A DNA stretch of 64,000 nucleotides from Planomonospora sp. ID82291 (GCF_015711645.1 NZ_JABTEX010000002.1:744001-808000), one strand, 5' to 3'. Shown: positions 17,185 through 26,050, numbered from the stretch's first letter. Numbers and translations are program-made. Notes: generated by a model from the sequence alone, not told the origin.

Positions 17185-18210
17185 CTACTTGGTGGCGAAG
17201 TTCTGGGTCCAGTAGATCTGGCCCTGCGCGTTCTTGGCCGCGCCGACGCCGATGAGGTTGTAGCCGCAGTTCATGATGTTGTCCTTGTGGCCGGGGCTCT
17301 TCATCCAGCCGTCGACCACGGCGGCCGGGTTCGGGTAGCCCCAGGCGATGTTCTCGGCGAAGGCCCTGCCCCCGGTGAAGCCGGCCCCGCGGATGCGGTC
17401 CATGAAGGAGCGGCCGTCCTGGGAGGTGTGGTCGAAGTAGCCCTTGGCCGCCATGTCGGCGGAGTGGCCGTAGGCGGACTGGCGCAGCTGCGGGTCGTGC
17501 TTGAGGGGGGCGCAGCCGCCCTTGGCCCGCTCGACGTTGGTCAGCCGCACGACCTCGTTCTCCTCGGCCGTGCCCACGCCGCCGGGCGTGCCGGGCGAGT
17601 TGCTCGGCGGGGCCGGGGTGGTGGGCTTGCTCGTCGGCGGGGCCGGGGTGGTGGGCTTGCTGCTCGGCGGGGCCGGGGTGGTGGGCTTGCTCGTCGGCGG
17701 AGCGGGGGTGGTGGGCGTGGCCGTGGGCTTGGCGGTGGGCTTGGCGGTGGGGGTGCCGCTCGGCGGGGCCGGGGTGGTGGGCTTGCCGCTCGGCACCGCG
17801 GTGGCCGTGGGGGACGGGAAGCCCGGCAGCGAGCAGGACAGCCGGACCGGCAGGGAGCGGGCCCGGTTGCCCCGGTAGTCGACGACCTCGGTGTAGTACG
17901 TGCCGATGGTCTTGCTGCACTCCAGGCTGAGGTCCAACCGGCCGTTGACGATCCCTCGCTGGGATCCGCTCTTGACGGTGCGGTCGGGACCGGGCTGGAC
18001 GCGCTTGATGCGGAGCCGGACCAGAGAGGTGTTCTCGCAGCCGGCGCGGGCCGCGGACGCCTCGATCTTCCCGGCAGGCGTGACATAGGGGGCGCTCACC
18101 GACACGCCGCACATGTCCCCCGGGCCCGCCTCGGCGTGGGCCGCGGCGGCGGGGGCGCTCAGGGCCGCCAGACTTCCGAGGCACACGAGTGCTCCGAACG
18201 GTCTGCGCAT
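17185..18210 (-). CDS. Secreted CAP/SCP-domain protein with Pro-Thr repeat linker
   Basis: A 341-residue secreted protein. The signal peptide spans residues 1-26 or so (MRRPFGALVCLGSLAALSAP...AHA). It is followed by a cysteine-containing beta-rich domain (about 30-125), a Pro/Thr-rich linker made of about 10-residue units such as TSKPTTPAPP (about 135-205), and a C-terminal YkwD-type CAP domain (about 212-341) with GYFDHTSQDGRSFMDRI, FAENIAWG and NIMNCGYNLIGVG. Bacterial CAP proteins act outside the cell and their activity is mostly unknown. GGAGGAA precedes the ATG. It is a paralogue of the next CAP gene; the two share signal-peptide sequence and an upstream box. Confidence 0.9.
   Translation of the reverse strand: MRRPFGALVCLGSLAALSAPAAAAHAEAGPGDMCGVSVSAPYVTPAGKIEASAARAGCENTSLVRLRIKRVQPGPDRTVKSGSQRGIVNGRLDLSLECSKTIGTYYTEVVDYRGNRARSLPVRLSCSLPGFPSPTATAVPSGKPTTPAPPSGTPTAKPTAKPTATPTTPAPPTSKPTTPAPPSSKPTTPAPPTSKPTTPAPPSNSPGTPGGVGTAEENEVVRLTNVERAKGGCAPLKHDPQLRQSAYGHSADMAAKGYFDHTSQDGRSFMDRIRGAGFTGGRAFAENIAWGYPNPAAVVDGWMKSPGHKDNIMNCGYNLIGVGAAKNAQGQIYWTQNFATK
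17605..17800. repeat. Coding tandem repeat in CAP protein linker
   Basis: A 30-base unit, seen on the plus strand as variants of GGGGCCGGGGTGGTGGGCTT, repeats about four to five times. It encodes the Pro/Thr linker units of the CAP protein on the minus strand. Such linkers usually span the cell wall and vary in copy number. Confidence 0.75.
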
Positions 18211-18278
18211 GTGGGTTCCTCCAGATGGGTGGACGCTGGATGGGTCCGCATTCTGGTCCCCACAGACCTGTCTTGTCA

Positions 18279-18295
18279 CGAAATTTCGGACAAAA
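18279..18295. promoter_or_regulatory. 17-base box shared by both CAP genes (copy 1)
   Basis: CGAAATTTCGGACAAAA lies 69 bases upstream of the CAP gene at 17185-18210. The identical 17 bases occur upstream of the second CAP gene at 19122-19138. The rest of the gap 18211-18534 contains two related TGTCCGGAAA/TGTCCGAAAA motifs (18386-18395, 18406-18415) and no gene. Confidence 0.55.
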
Positions 18296-18534
18296 ATCTG
18301 AGGCGCCGGTAAACCGAAGGGGCTACTGGAGCGTCGCGAAACGCCGTTGGACCGATTCCGACCAGGCATATTCCGGTGCGAGATATGTCCGGAAAGATCG
18401 GAAAGTGTCCGAAAAAATCTTGTGCGGGGAGGACCGGGCCGAGACGGACGGCCCCGTGCCGGATCACCGCCGCGGGGCCGCGCGTCCCCGTCCGGGACGC
18501 GCGGGGAGGAGTCCTCCCCGCGGCCCGCGGGCGG

Positions 18535-19047
18535 TCACTGCTTGGCGGCGAAGTTCTGCGTCCAGTACGGCCTCCCGCTGCTGTTCTTGGCCAGGCCCAC
18601 CCCGATGTCGGCGTAGCCGCAGTTCATGATGTTGGCCCGGTGCCCGGGGCTGTTCATCCAGGCCGTGACCACCGCGGACGGGGTCTGCTGGCCCCAGGCG
18701 ATGTTCTCCGCCCAGCGCCGGGCCCCGGTGTAGCCGGCCGCCCTGATGCGGTCGCCGACGGTCCGGCCGTCCTTGGAGGTGTGGCTGAAGTAGTTCTGGG
18801 TGGCCATGTCGAGCGAGTGGCGGTAGGCGGCCGTGCGGAGGTACGGGTTGTTGGCGAGAGCGCGGCAGCCGCCCTTCTGGCGCTGGAGGTTCGTCAGCCG
18901 CACCACCTCGTCCTCCTCGGGGGTCGCCGCCACGCCGCTCGTCGCGGTGGGGGCGGCGGTCGGCTCGACCGCGGGGGCGGCGACGGCCGGGCTGCTCAGG
19001 GCCGTCGCGGCGCCGAGGCACACGAGTGCTCCTAGCGGTCTGCGCAT
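18535..19047 (-). CDS. Secreted CAP/SCP-domain protein, short paralogue
   Basis: A 170-residue secreted protein. Its signal peptide (MRRPLGALVCLGAATALSSPAVAA) is nearly the same as that of the neighbouring CAP protein, and a short linker leads into a YkwD-type CAP domain (about 45-168) with NYFSHTSKDGRTVGDRIRAAGY, WAENIAWG and NIMNCGYADIGVGLAKN. It lacks the extra N-terminal domain and the Pro/Thr repeat of its paralogue. The two genes look like a tandem duplication followed by domain gain or loss, and both are preceded by the same 17-base box, so they are probably co-regulated. Confidence 0.9.
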   Translation of the reverse strand: MRRPLGALVCLGAATALSSPAVAAPAVEPTAAPTATSGVAATPEEDEVVRLTNLQRQKGGCRALANNPYLRTAAYRHSLDMATQNYFSHTSKDGRTVGDRIRAAGYTGARRWAENIAWGQQTPSAVVTAWMNSPGHRANIMNCGYADIGVGLAKNSSGRPYWTQNFAAKQ

Positions 19048-19121
19048 GTCGGTTCCTCCATCCTGCAGATGGTCTGACCTGGATGAATTCCGCGATCCGC
19101 GGCCAACGAACGCCTCTTTAG

Positions 19122-19138
19122 CGAAATTTCGGACAAAA
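19122..19138. promoter_or_regulatory. 17-base box shared by both CAP genes (copy 2)
   Basis: CGAAATTTCGGACAAAA, identical to 18279-18295 and 75 bases upstream of the short CAP gene. The core GAAATTTC is a palindrome. Confidence 0.55.
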
Positions 19139-19236
19139 CGGCATGAAAATGGCAGTCGTGTGTCTATGGGGATATTTCAGGCCGTGAGTGGCGGGAGGGC
19201 GCCGCCGATGGAACGGTCCCGAGGGAAGAGCGCCGG

Positions 19237-20631
19237 ATGGGCCTACCAAGCGAGCACTTGGTGCGATTCAATGTGATGATGATCACGCCGACGTCCGGAG
19301 TCCCCGTCCCCGCCGTCCCCGCCGTCCTGCGCGGCGTGCGCCTCGGCTACGGCGTCGGCTCGGTCTGCACGGCCACCTTCGGCACCGTCCCGGGCCTGCT
19401 GCTGCTGTTCTACATGACCGACGTGCTGGCCGTACCCGCCTGGATCGCGGGCCTGGTGGCCTTCCTCCCCAAGGTCTGGGACGTCGTCGTCAACCCCTGG
19501 GTCGGCCAGCGCTCCGACCGGACGGTCTCCCGGTTCGGCGCCCGCCGCCCCTGGATGCTGCTGGGCGCGCTCACCCTGCCGCCGGCGTTCGCCGCGATGT
19601 TCGCGGGTCCGCCGCTCACCGGTCCGCCCGCCGCGGCGTACGTCGCGGTCTGCTACCTGCTCACCGCCACGGCCTACGCCTGCTACGAGGTCCCCTACAA
19701 GGCGATGCCGGCCGAGATGACCGGCGACTACCACGAGCGCTCGGCGATCCTGCAGTGGAAGATGGTCTTCATCGGCCTGGCGATCCTGCTGTCCGGTTCC
19801 GTCGCGCCCGCGATCGCGGGCACCGAGGTGTCCGGCTACCGGCGCATGGGCCTGGTCGTCGCCGCGGTGCTGCTCGTGTCGATGCTGGCCTCCTTCTTCG
19901 GTACGGCCCGCGCCCCGGTGACCGTCCGGGCCGAGGCCGAGCCGTCGCTGCGGGCGCAGTTCGCCGCGGCCCGCACGAACCGGCCGTTCCTGCTGCTGCT
20001 CGCGCTGAGCTGCGCCCAGATGTTCGCCGCCGGGACGCTGCTCGCGGGCGCGCCGTACTTCGCGACCTACACGCTGGGCGATCCCGGGGCGACCAGCACC
20101 CTCCTGCTGTGCATCGTGGGACCGCTGCTGGTGACGATGCCGGGCTGGGTCGCCCTGTCGCGGCGCTACGACAAGCGCGGGGCGATGCTCGCGGCCTCGG
20201 CGCTGTTCGCCGCCGGCGCGGCCGCGATGGCGCTGACCGAGGAGCTCGGGCCGGTCTACGCGCACGCGTGCGTGCTGGTCGTCGGCGTCGGCTACGCCGG
20301 GCTGCAGCTGCTGCAGTACTCGATGCTCTCCGACGTGATCGTCCACGACGCGGCGGTCACCGGCAGGAACCGCGCCGGGGTGTTCACCGGCCTGTGGACG
20401 GCGGCCGAGACGGTGGTCTTCGCCTTCGGCGCGCTGGTGCTCGGCTGGCTGCTGGGCGTGGCGGGCTTCGTGGAGTCCGGCTCGGGCGCGGCGGTCGAGC
20501 AGCCCGCGTCGGCGGTCCGGGCCGTGCTGTACGGCGGCACGCTGGTGCCCGCCCTCTTCGCCGGGATCGCCGTGCTGCTGACGACGCGCTATCTCCTCAC
20601 GGAGGAGGAGATCAGGTCGGCTGGGGCGTGA
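19237..20631 (+). CDS. MFS transporter, GPH (glycoside-pentoside-hexuronide) type
   Basis: A 464-residue membrane protein with 12 predicted helices. The early LLLLFYMTDVLAVPAWIAGLVAFLPKVWDVVVNPWVGQRSDRT matches the GPH:cation symporter family. PYKAMPAEMTGDYHERSAIL is the conserved loop before helix 5. Members import sugars or glycosides with Na+ or H+; the substrate here is unknown and no sugar-use genes adjoin it. ATG 19237 has GAGGGAAG ten bases upstream; ATG 19276 lacks a ribosome-binding site. It converges with the FHA gene and their ends overlap by 20 bases. Confidence 0.85.
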   Translation: MGLPSEHLVRFNVMMITPTSGVPVPAVPAVLRGVRLGYGVGSVCTATFGTVPGLLLLFYMTDVLAVPAWIAGLVAFLPKVWDVVVNPWVGQRSDRTVSRFGARRPWMLLGALTLPPAFAAMFAGPPLTGPPAAAYVAVCYLLTATAYACYEVPYKAMPAEMTGDYHERSAILQWKMVFIGLAILLSGSVAPAIAGTEVSGYRRMGLVVAAVLLVSMLASFFGTARAPVTVRAEAEPSLRAQFAAARTNRPFLLLLALSCAQMFAAGTLLAGAPYFATYTLGDPGATSTLLLCIVGPLLVTMPGWVALSRRYDKRGAMLAASALFAAGAAAMALTEELGPVYAHACVLVVGVGYAGLQLLQYSMLSDVIVHDAAVTGRNRAGVFTGLWTAAETVVFAFGALVLGWLLGVAGFVESGSGAAVEQPASAVRAVLYGGTLVPALFAGIAVLLTTRYLLTEEEIRSAGA

Positions 20632-21157
20632 CCACCACGAACGCGCAGTCGCCGAAGGAGATCACGTCGCCCGGCCGGACCCGCGCCGGGCCGACCAGCC
20701 GCCAGTCGTTCAGCCGGGTGCCGTTGAGCGAGCCGAGGTCGACGAGGATCCAGTCGTCGTCGTCCCGGCGGAGCTCGGCGTGGATCCGGGAGACGGTCAG
20801 GTCGGCCAGGACCAGGTCGCAGGCCGAGCCCCGGCCCACCACGTAGCGGCTGCGGGCGTCGCCGGGCAGGGCCAGCTTGGGCAGCCGCGGCCGGCGCCAG
20901 GCGGACTCCACCCGCGTGGTGAAGTCGGAGATCGACGAGACGACCTCCGTCACCATGCGGCGCAGCCGGCCGCGCTGCGGCAGGTCGGCGACCAGGTGCT
21001 CCAGCTCGCCCTGGCTGCGGGCGCGCAGGGCCATGTCGACGCGTCCGAGGAACGTGTCGTGCGACAGCCGTCCCTCGACGGCGCGGTCCCGGAGCTCGTT
21101 GATCGCACGATCGCGGTCCCCGTCGGATGCGCGGGCCGGGGGATGCGTCGAGCTCAT
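20612..21157 (-). CDS. DUF1707-FHA domain protein
   Basis: A 181-residue cytoplasmic protein. Residues about 10-62 form a DUF1707 domain (ASDGDRDRAINELRDRAVEGRLSHDTFLGRVDMAL). Residues about 105-178 form an FHA domain with YVVGRGSACDLVLADLTVSRIHAEL and VDLGSLNGTRLND, the conserved phosphothreonine-binding loops. It probably binds phosphorylated partners of Ser/Thr kinases, common in actinomycetes. The ATG at 21157 starts the DUF1707 domain. The gene is divergent from padR, with 98 bases between, and converges with the transporter gene. Confidence 0.85.
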   Translation of the reverse strand: MSSTHPPARASDGDRDRAINELRDRAVEGRLSHDTFLGRVDMALRARSQGELEHLVADLPQRGRLRRMVTEVVSSISDFTTRVESAWRRPRLPKLALPGDARSRYVVGRGSACDLVLADLTVSRIHAELRRDDDDWILVDLGSLNGTRLNDWRLVGPARVRPGDVISFGDCAFVVVTPQPT

Positions 21158-21229
21158 CCCCCGAGTATCGGTGCCAACCACGATTCCTGTCCAGAATATG
21201 CGGATCCCCGCCCCCAGGTTGCCGTGACC

Positions 21230-21253
21230 ATACTGAGTATGCATACTCAGTAT
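21230..21253. promoter_or_regulatory. Perfect 24-base palindrome, candidate PadR operator
   Basis: Two perfect 12-base arms, ATACTGAGTATG and CATACTCAGTAT, end two bases before the padR ATG. PadR regulators bind such ATAC/GTAT-type palindromes. CATACT inside it could serve as -10, giving a leaderless padR transcript that the bound repressor would block. Confidence 0.8.
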
Positions 21254-21255
21254 CC

Positions 21256-21831
21256 ATGGCGATCCGACATGGGCTGCTCGCCCTGCTGAGCCAGGGACCC
21301 CGCTACGGCTACCAGCTGCGCTCCGAGTTCGAGGCGTCGACGGGGGCGATCTGGCCGCTCAACATCGGCCAGGTCTACACGACGCTCTCGCGCCTGGAAC
21401 GCGACGGCCTGGTGGCCCCCGGCGAGCAGGACGCCCAGGGCCGGGTCGTCTACACGATCACCGAGGCCGGCCGGGCCGAGATGGAGCGATGGCTCAGCAC
21501 CCCCGTCGCCCGGTCCGACCGGCCCCGGGACGAACTGGTCGTCAAGCTCGCCATGGCGGTCGCGGCCGGCGCCGACCCGCGCCCGGTGATCCGGGCCCAG
21601 CGCACCGCGACCATGCGCGCGCTGCAGGAGCTCACCCGCGCCATGGCGGGCGCCGAGGGCCCGGCGCAGCGGCTGGTGCTCGACTCGATGGTCTTCCAGG
21701 CCGAGGCGGAGCAGCGCTGGCTCGACCACTGCGAGGCCGTGCTCGCGGCCTCCCCCCGCACGCAGGAGACACCGCAGGCCCCCCGCTTCCCGGAGCCGGG
21801 ATCCGGGCCCTTCCCCGATGAGGAGTTCTGA
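21256..21831 (+). CDS. PadR family transcriptional regulator
   Basis: A 191-residue regulator. The N-terminal PadR winged helix (residues 1-75) shows HGLLALLSQGPRYGYQLRSEFE and GQVYTTLSRLERDGLV. A C-terminal Vir-type helical dimerisation domain follows, then a short tail rich in Pro and Gly. PadR proteins typically repress an adjacent exporter and release it when a drug-like ligand binds. The ATG follows directly on a perfect palindrome, so auto-repression is likely. AGGAG inside its 3' end serves the ABC ATPase gene, which starts one base after the stop, so the three genes form one operon. Confidence 0.93.
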   Translation: MAIRHGLLALLSQGPRYGYQLRSEFEASTGAIWPLNIGQVYTTLSRLERDGLVAPGEQDAQGRVVYTITEAGRAEMERWLSTPVARSDRPRDELVVKLAMAVAAGADPRPVIRAQRTATMRALQELTRAMAGAEGPAQRLVLDSMVFQAEAEQRWLDHCEAVLAASPRTQETPQAPRFPEPGSGPFPDEEF

Positions 21832-21832
21832 G

Positions 21833-22537
21833 ATGAGCGTCGATCCGGTCGTACGGCTGGCGGACGTGACCCGCGTCCACGGCGACGGCCCGCAGGCCGT
21901 ACCCGCGCTGCGCGGGGTGAGCCTGGACGTCGCGGCCGGAGAGCTGGTCGCGGTGATGGGACCGTCGGGGTCCGGCAAGTCGACCCTGCTGAACCTGGCC
22001 GGCGGGCTGGACGCGCCCACCTCGGGCGAGGTGACCGTCGAGGGCACGCCGCTGTCCGGGCTGTCCGCCAAGGAGCTCGCGGCGCTGCGCCGCAGGCGCG
22101 TCGGCTACGTCTTCCAGGACCTCAACCTGATCCCGTCGCTGACCGCCGCCGAGAACGTGATGCTCCCGCGCGAGCTGGACGGCGTGCGGGCGCGGCAGGC
22201 CCGGAGCGAGGCGGTGGAGATCCTCGCCGAGATCGGGATCACCGAGCCCGGCCGCTTCCCCGACGAGCTCTCCGGCGGCCAGCGGCAGCGGGTCGCCATC
22301 GCCCGGGCCCTCGTCGGCGGGCGGCGGCTGATCCTGGCCGACGAGCCCACCGGCGCGCTGGACACCCCCACCGGCGATGACGTCCTGCGCCTGCTGCGCG
22401 CCCGCTGCGACGCCGGCGCGGCCGTGCTGCTGGTCACCCACGAGCCGCGCTACGCCGCCTGGGCCGACCGGGTGGTCTTCCTGTGCGACGGCGAGGTCGC
22501 CGACTCCACCGCCGCGCCCCTGGAGAGTGCCCGATGA
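21833..22537 (+). CDS. ABC transporter ATP-binding protein (MacB/LolD type)
   Basis: A 234-residue ATPase with Walker A GPSGSGKST near residue 40, Q-loop in YVFQDLNLIPSLTAAENV, signature LSGGQRQRVAIARAL near 143, Walker B LILADEPTGALD and switch histidine in LLVTHEP. Sequence class and partner indicate a MacB/FtsE/LolD-like exporter or lipid/peptide pump rather than an importer. AGGAG lies seven bases before the ATG. The stop overlaps the permease start (ATGA), and PadR is directly upstream and probably represses the pair. Confidence 0.94.
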   Translation: MSVDPVVRLADVTRVHGDGPQAVPALRGVSLDVAAGELVAVMGPSGSGKSTLLNLAGGLDAPTSGEVTVEGTPLSGLSAKELAALRRRRVGYVFQDLNLIPSLTAAENVMLPRELDGVRARQARSEAVEILAEIGITEPGRFPDELSGGQRQRVAIARALVGGRRLILADEPTGALDTPTGDDVLRLLRARCDAGAAVLLVTHEPRYAAWADRVVFLCDGEVADSTAAPLESAR

Positions 22538-25182
22538 GCGCCGGCCGGACGGGGAGGACCACCCGCTCCCCGCTGGCGGCCCTGCTCGCCGCCCTGCGGA
22601 TCTCCCGCCGCGACGCCCTGCGGTCCAAGGGGCGCAGCGCCCTGATCATTGCCATGATCGGTCTGCCCGTGCTCGTCGTCACCGCCTTCCTGACCCTCGC
22701 GGAGACCGCCGACATCGACCCGCGCGAGGGCCTGACCGCCGCCCTCGGCACGGCCGACGCCCACATCAGGACGGCCCCCGCACGGGCGCCGCTCCGGCAG
22801 GACCTCGTCGGCAGGGCCTGGAGTTCCCCGGGCGGGGACTTCGAGGCGCCGCCTCCTCCGCCGTGGACGGAGACCGAGGTGGCCGGTCTCCTGGAGACCG
22901 GGACCCGGCTGCTGCCGGCGAACGAGGGCACCGTCGAGTTCCGCGGACCGGACGGCTACGACCAGGCGGACGCCCTGGAGACGGACCTGCGCGACCCGCT
23001 GACCGCGGGCATGTTCCGCCTGCTGGAGGGGCGGTTCCCCGCCTCCTCGCAAGAGGTCGTGGTGACCGCCGCGCTGCGCGGGCAGGGCCTCCGACGGGGC
23101 GCGGCGCTGGCGGTGACCCGGCAGGACCGGCCGGTGCGGATCGTCGGTGTGGTCGAGCATCCGCACCGGATCGACTGGCCGCAGATCGTGGGATTCCCCG
23201 GGGTCCTGCTCCTGGACCGGCGCGACGGGTCCGGGACCGGCTGGCTGGCGGACACCCCCGGTCCGGTGGTCTGGGAGACCGTGCGGAAGCTGAACGCGGC
23301 CGGGCTGCTCGTGCACTCCCGTGCCGCGGTGCAGAACCCGCCCGCCCCCGAGCAGCTGGGTCTGCCGTCAGGCCGCCGCCTGGAGTCGGTCGTGGCGATC
23401 GGGCTCACCGGGACCATGATCGTGCTGGAGGTGGTGCTGCTCGCCGGTCCCGCCTTCGCGGTGGGGCTGCGCCGCCGCCGCCGGGAGCTCGCGCTGCTCG
23501 CCGCGCAGGGCGGCTCCCCGGGGCAGCTGCGCACGGTCGTGCTCGCCGACGGCCTGGTCCTGGGCGGTACGGCGGCGCTGCTCGGGCTCGTCCTGGGCGT
23601 GGGCGGGGCGTCCCTGGCGGCGCTGCTGGAGGCGGGGCGGCTGATCGGTCGGGCGGGTCCGCTGGACGTCCCGTGGGGATGGGTCGTGGGCATCGCGGTG
23701 CTGGGTACGGTCAGCGGGTTGGCCGCCGCCGTGGCGCCCGCCGTACAGGCGGCCCGGCAGGACCCGGCGGCGGTGCTGGGCGGGCGCAGGAACCGGGCGC
23801 GCGAGCGGGCGGGCCGGCCCGTGCTCGGCACGGTCCTGCTCGTCGCGGGGATCGCCGCGGCGGTGTTCGCGGTCCGGTTCGACGCGATCTGGGTCCTCGC
23901 CGCCGCGCTGCTCTCCCAGCTCGGGCTGATCGCGCTGACGCCCCGGCTGGTCAGGGCCGCCGCGGGGCTGGCGGGCCGCCTCCCGCTCCCGTTCCGCCTG
24001 GCCGCCCGGGACGCCTCCCGGCACCGGATCCGCACGGCCTCCGCCGTCGCGGCGGTCATGACCGCGACCGCCGCGTTCACGGCGGCAGGCGTCGCGGTGA
24101 GCAGCGACTTCGCCGAGAACCGGGACTCCTTCCAGGCGTTCGTCCCGGCGGGGACCCTGGTGGTCGAGGGCAGGGATCTGGACGACGCCGCCTGGGCGAA
24201 GGTCAGGGAGGCCGTCCGGGAGAGGCTGCCGGACGCGCCGCTGATCGAGGCCGCCGAGGTGCGGGACGAGGCGGGGCGGGGCATGGGGATAGAGGTCGTG
24301 CCGCCCTCCGACTCCAGGCGGGTCTTCCGGGGGGCGGAGCTGCCGGTCGGGGACGGCCGGCTGCTCCACCTCGTCCAGGGCCGGCCGGACCCGGTGGCGG
24401 GGGCGGCGTTCGCCGCGGGCGCTGCCGTGGTCTTCGACCCGGGCCTGCTGCGCGACGGGCGGCTGACGCTGGAGCTCTGGCCGCACGGTGAAGGCGAGTC
24501 GCGCCGGGTGACGGTCCCCGCGGTCGCCGCGCGGGCCGTGAACCCCGAGCACGCCGTCGTGGTGCTGCCCGTCTCCGCTCTCCGCGCCGCCGGGCTGCAG
24601 ACCGCCCCGCGCCGGCTGTACGTCCCTCCGGACGGCCACCGGCTCGGCACCGAGGAGGAGATCCGGTTCAGGCGGGACCTCGCGGCGGTGTCGGCGGGCA
24701 AGGCCGGAAGCTACCTGGAACTGGGCTTCGACGGCGGCTACCTCGCTCCGCAGCTGTGGATCCTGCTGGGGGCGGCGCTCGTCCTGGTGCTGGGCGGCAC
24801 GTTCGTCGCCACCGGGCTCGCCGCGGCCGACCTGCGGCCGGACCTCGCGACCATGGCCGCCGTGGGGGCGCCGCCCGGCATCCGCAGACTGGTCATCGCC
24901 GGACAGGCGGGGTTCATCGCCGGGCTCGGCGTGCTGGTCGGCGCCCTGGCCGGAGTGGTCACGGGCATCGGGGTCGCCTGGCCGATGACGACGCGGACAC
25001 ACGATCTCGCCTATCTGATGGAGACGCACGGGGGGATGCGGCCGTTCCCGCAGGGGCCGCCGACGGTCGAGCTGCCCTGGCTCTTCCTCGCGGCGGTGGT
25101 GGTCGGCCTGCCGGTGCTCGCCGCGGCGGTCGCGGCCCTGTTCGCCCGCACGAAGGTGACGCTCACCCGCCGAATCGCCTGA
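22534..25182 (+). CDS. FtsX-like ABC transporter permease
   Basis: An 882-residue membrane protein. The first helix is near residues 30-50 (ALIIAMIGLPVLVVTAFL). A large extracellular segment follows, then two FtsX-type permease domains with helices at about 290-420 and 750-870. It is a fused double-unit permease as found next to MacB-like ATPases in actinomycetes. It overlaps the ATPase gene by four bases. The substrate is unknown; the PadR gene suggests induction by a toxic compound or antibiotic. After its stop, 25183-25297 holds short GGCACCGG-type repeats. Confidence 0.9.
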   Translation: MSAGRTGRTTRSPLAALLAALRISRRDALRSKGRSALIIAMIGLPVLVVTAFLTLAETADIDPREGLTAALGTADAHIRTAPARAPLRQDLVGRAWSSPGGDFEAPPPPPWTETEVAGLLETGTRLLPANEGTVEFRGPDGYDQADALETDLRDPLTAGMFRLLEGRFPASSQEVVVTAALRGQGLRRGAALAVTRQDRPVRIVGVVEHPHRIDWPQIVGFPGVLLLDRRDGSGTGWLADTPGPVVWETVRKLNAAGLLVHSRAAVQNPPAPEQLGLPSGRRLESVVAIGLTGTMIVLEVVLLAGPAFAVGLRRRRRELALLAAQGGSPGQLRTVVLADGLVLGGTAALLGLVLGVGGASLAALLEAGRLIGRAGPLDVPWGWVVGIAVLGTVSGLAAAVAPAVQAARQDPAAVLGGRRNRARERAGRPVLGTVLLVAGIAAAVFAVRFDAIWVLAAALLSQLGLIALTPRLVRAAAGLAGRLPLPFRLAARDASRHRIRTASAVAAVMTATAAFTAAGVAVSSDFAENRDSFQAFVPAGTLVVEGRDLDDAAWAKVREAVRERLPDAPLIEAAEVRDEAGRGMGIEVVPPSDSRRVFRGAELPVGDGRLLHLVQGRPDPVAGAAFAAGAAVVFDPGLLRDGRLTLELWPHGEGESRRVTVPAVAARAVNPEHAVVVLPVSALRAAGLQTAPRRLYVPPDGHRLGTEEEIRFRRDLAAVSAGKAGSYLELGFDGGYLAPQLWILLGAALVLVLGGTFVATGLAAADLRPDLATMAAVGAPPGIRRLVIAGQAGFIAGLGVLVGALAGVVTGIGVAWPMTTRTHDLAYLMETHGGMRPFPQGPPTVELPWLFLAAVVVGLPVLAAAVAALFARTKVTLTRRIA

Positions 25183-25297
25183 CCCCGGCCCGGTCCTCCT
25201 GCGCCGAAGCACCGGGGGAGGACCGGGCGGTGCGGCGCACGGTGTCGCACGGCACCGGGCAGCACCGGACGGCACCGGGCGGCACCGGGGGTACGGC

Positions 25298-26050
25298 CTA
25301 CGGCAGGGTGATGCGGATCTTGGACTGCTTGTGCGGGAGCTCCTCCCAGTCGTCCATGAACTTGGCCGTCAGGCCGTGCCGGGCGGCCAGGTTCACCAGC
25401 GTCTCGGTCCGGTAGTAGAAGTCCTCGCGCAGCACCTGGTGCTCGCGGCCCTCGGTCCGGTCGAAGGTGAAGTCGAACCAGCCGCCGGGCCGCATGACGC
25501 GGCCCACGTGGGCGAAGCACTCCTCGATCACGTGCAGCGGGGAGTGGGAGAAGACGCTGTGCGCGTGGACCACGTCGAAGTGCGCGTCGGGCAGGAACTC
25601 CAGCCTCAGGTCCCGGACCGGGGTCAGGTGCGGGAGCTTGTCGCGCAGGCCGTACTCGACGAGGGTCTTCTGGGCGGCGACGAGGATGTCGGGGGAGATG
25701 TCGAGGCCGTAGTAGCCGCCGGCGTCGAGGTAGTCGATGAACAGGCGGCCGGCGCGCAGGTTGCCGCAGCCGATCTCCAGCATCCGGTGCTCCGGGCGCA
25801 GGCCGTGCCCGACCAGGTAGTCGAACTGCATCCGGCCGAGGGCCAGCCAGCGCTCGTGCGACTTGCTGCCCACCGCCGCCTCGGGGTTGCGCGCCGTGTC
25901 CGACCTCATCACGGCCCGGTAGTAGCTGACGTGGTCGCTGGTGCGCAGCCGGAACCAGGTGTCCCGGGCCAGCCGCCGCACGTGCGGGACGATGCGGTCC
26001 GGATGCCGTACGGCATAGCGCAGCTGATGGATCGGGTTGGAACGGGTCAT
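25298..26050 (-). CDS. Class I SAM-dependent methyltransferase
   Basis: A 250-residue protein. The SAM-binding motif I is MLEIGCGNLRAGRLF near residues 92-106, followed by YYGLDISPD. FDVVHAHSVFSHSPLHVIEE and MRPGGWFDFTF are motifs II-III of Methyltransf_11/25-type enzymes. The N-terminal 60 residues are basic and helical. The substrate cannot be predicted. GGAGG lies nine bases before the ATG. The gene stands alone, and on its 5' side is a 370-base gap containing 11-base repeats. Confidence 0.85.
   Translation of the reverse strand: MTRSNPIHQLRYAVRHPDRIVPHVRRLARDTWFRLRTSDHVSYYRAVMRSDTARNPEAAVGSKSHERWLALGRMQFDYLVGHGLRPEHRMLEIGCGNLRAGRLFIDYLDAGGYYGLDISPDILVAAQKTLVEYGLRDKLPHLTPVRDLRLEFLPDAHFDVVHAHSVFSHSPLHVIEECFAHVGRVMRPGGWFDFTFDRTEGREHQVLREDFYYRTETLVNLAARHGLTAKFMDDWEELPHKQSKIRITLP

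Noticed and set aside
18211-18534. c-di-AMP (ydaO-type) riboswitch before the CAP genes
   Set aside because: Gaps are short and I could not match the aptamer core; only a 17-base shared box is seen.
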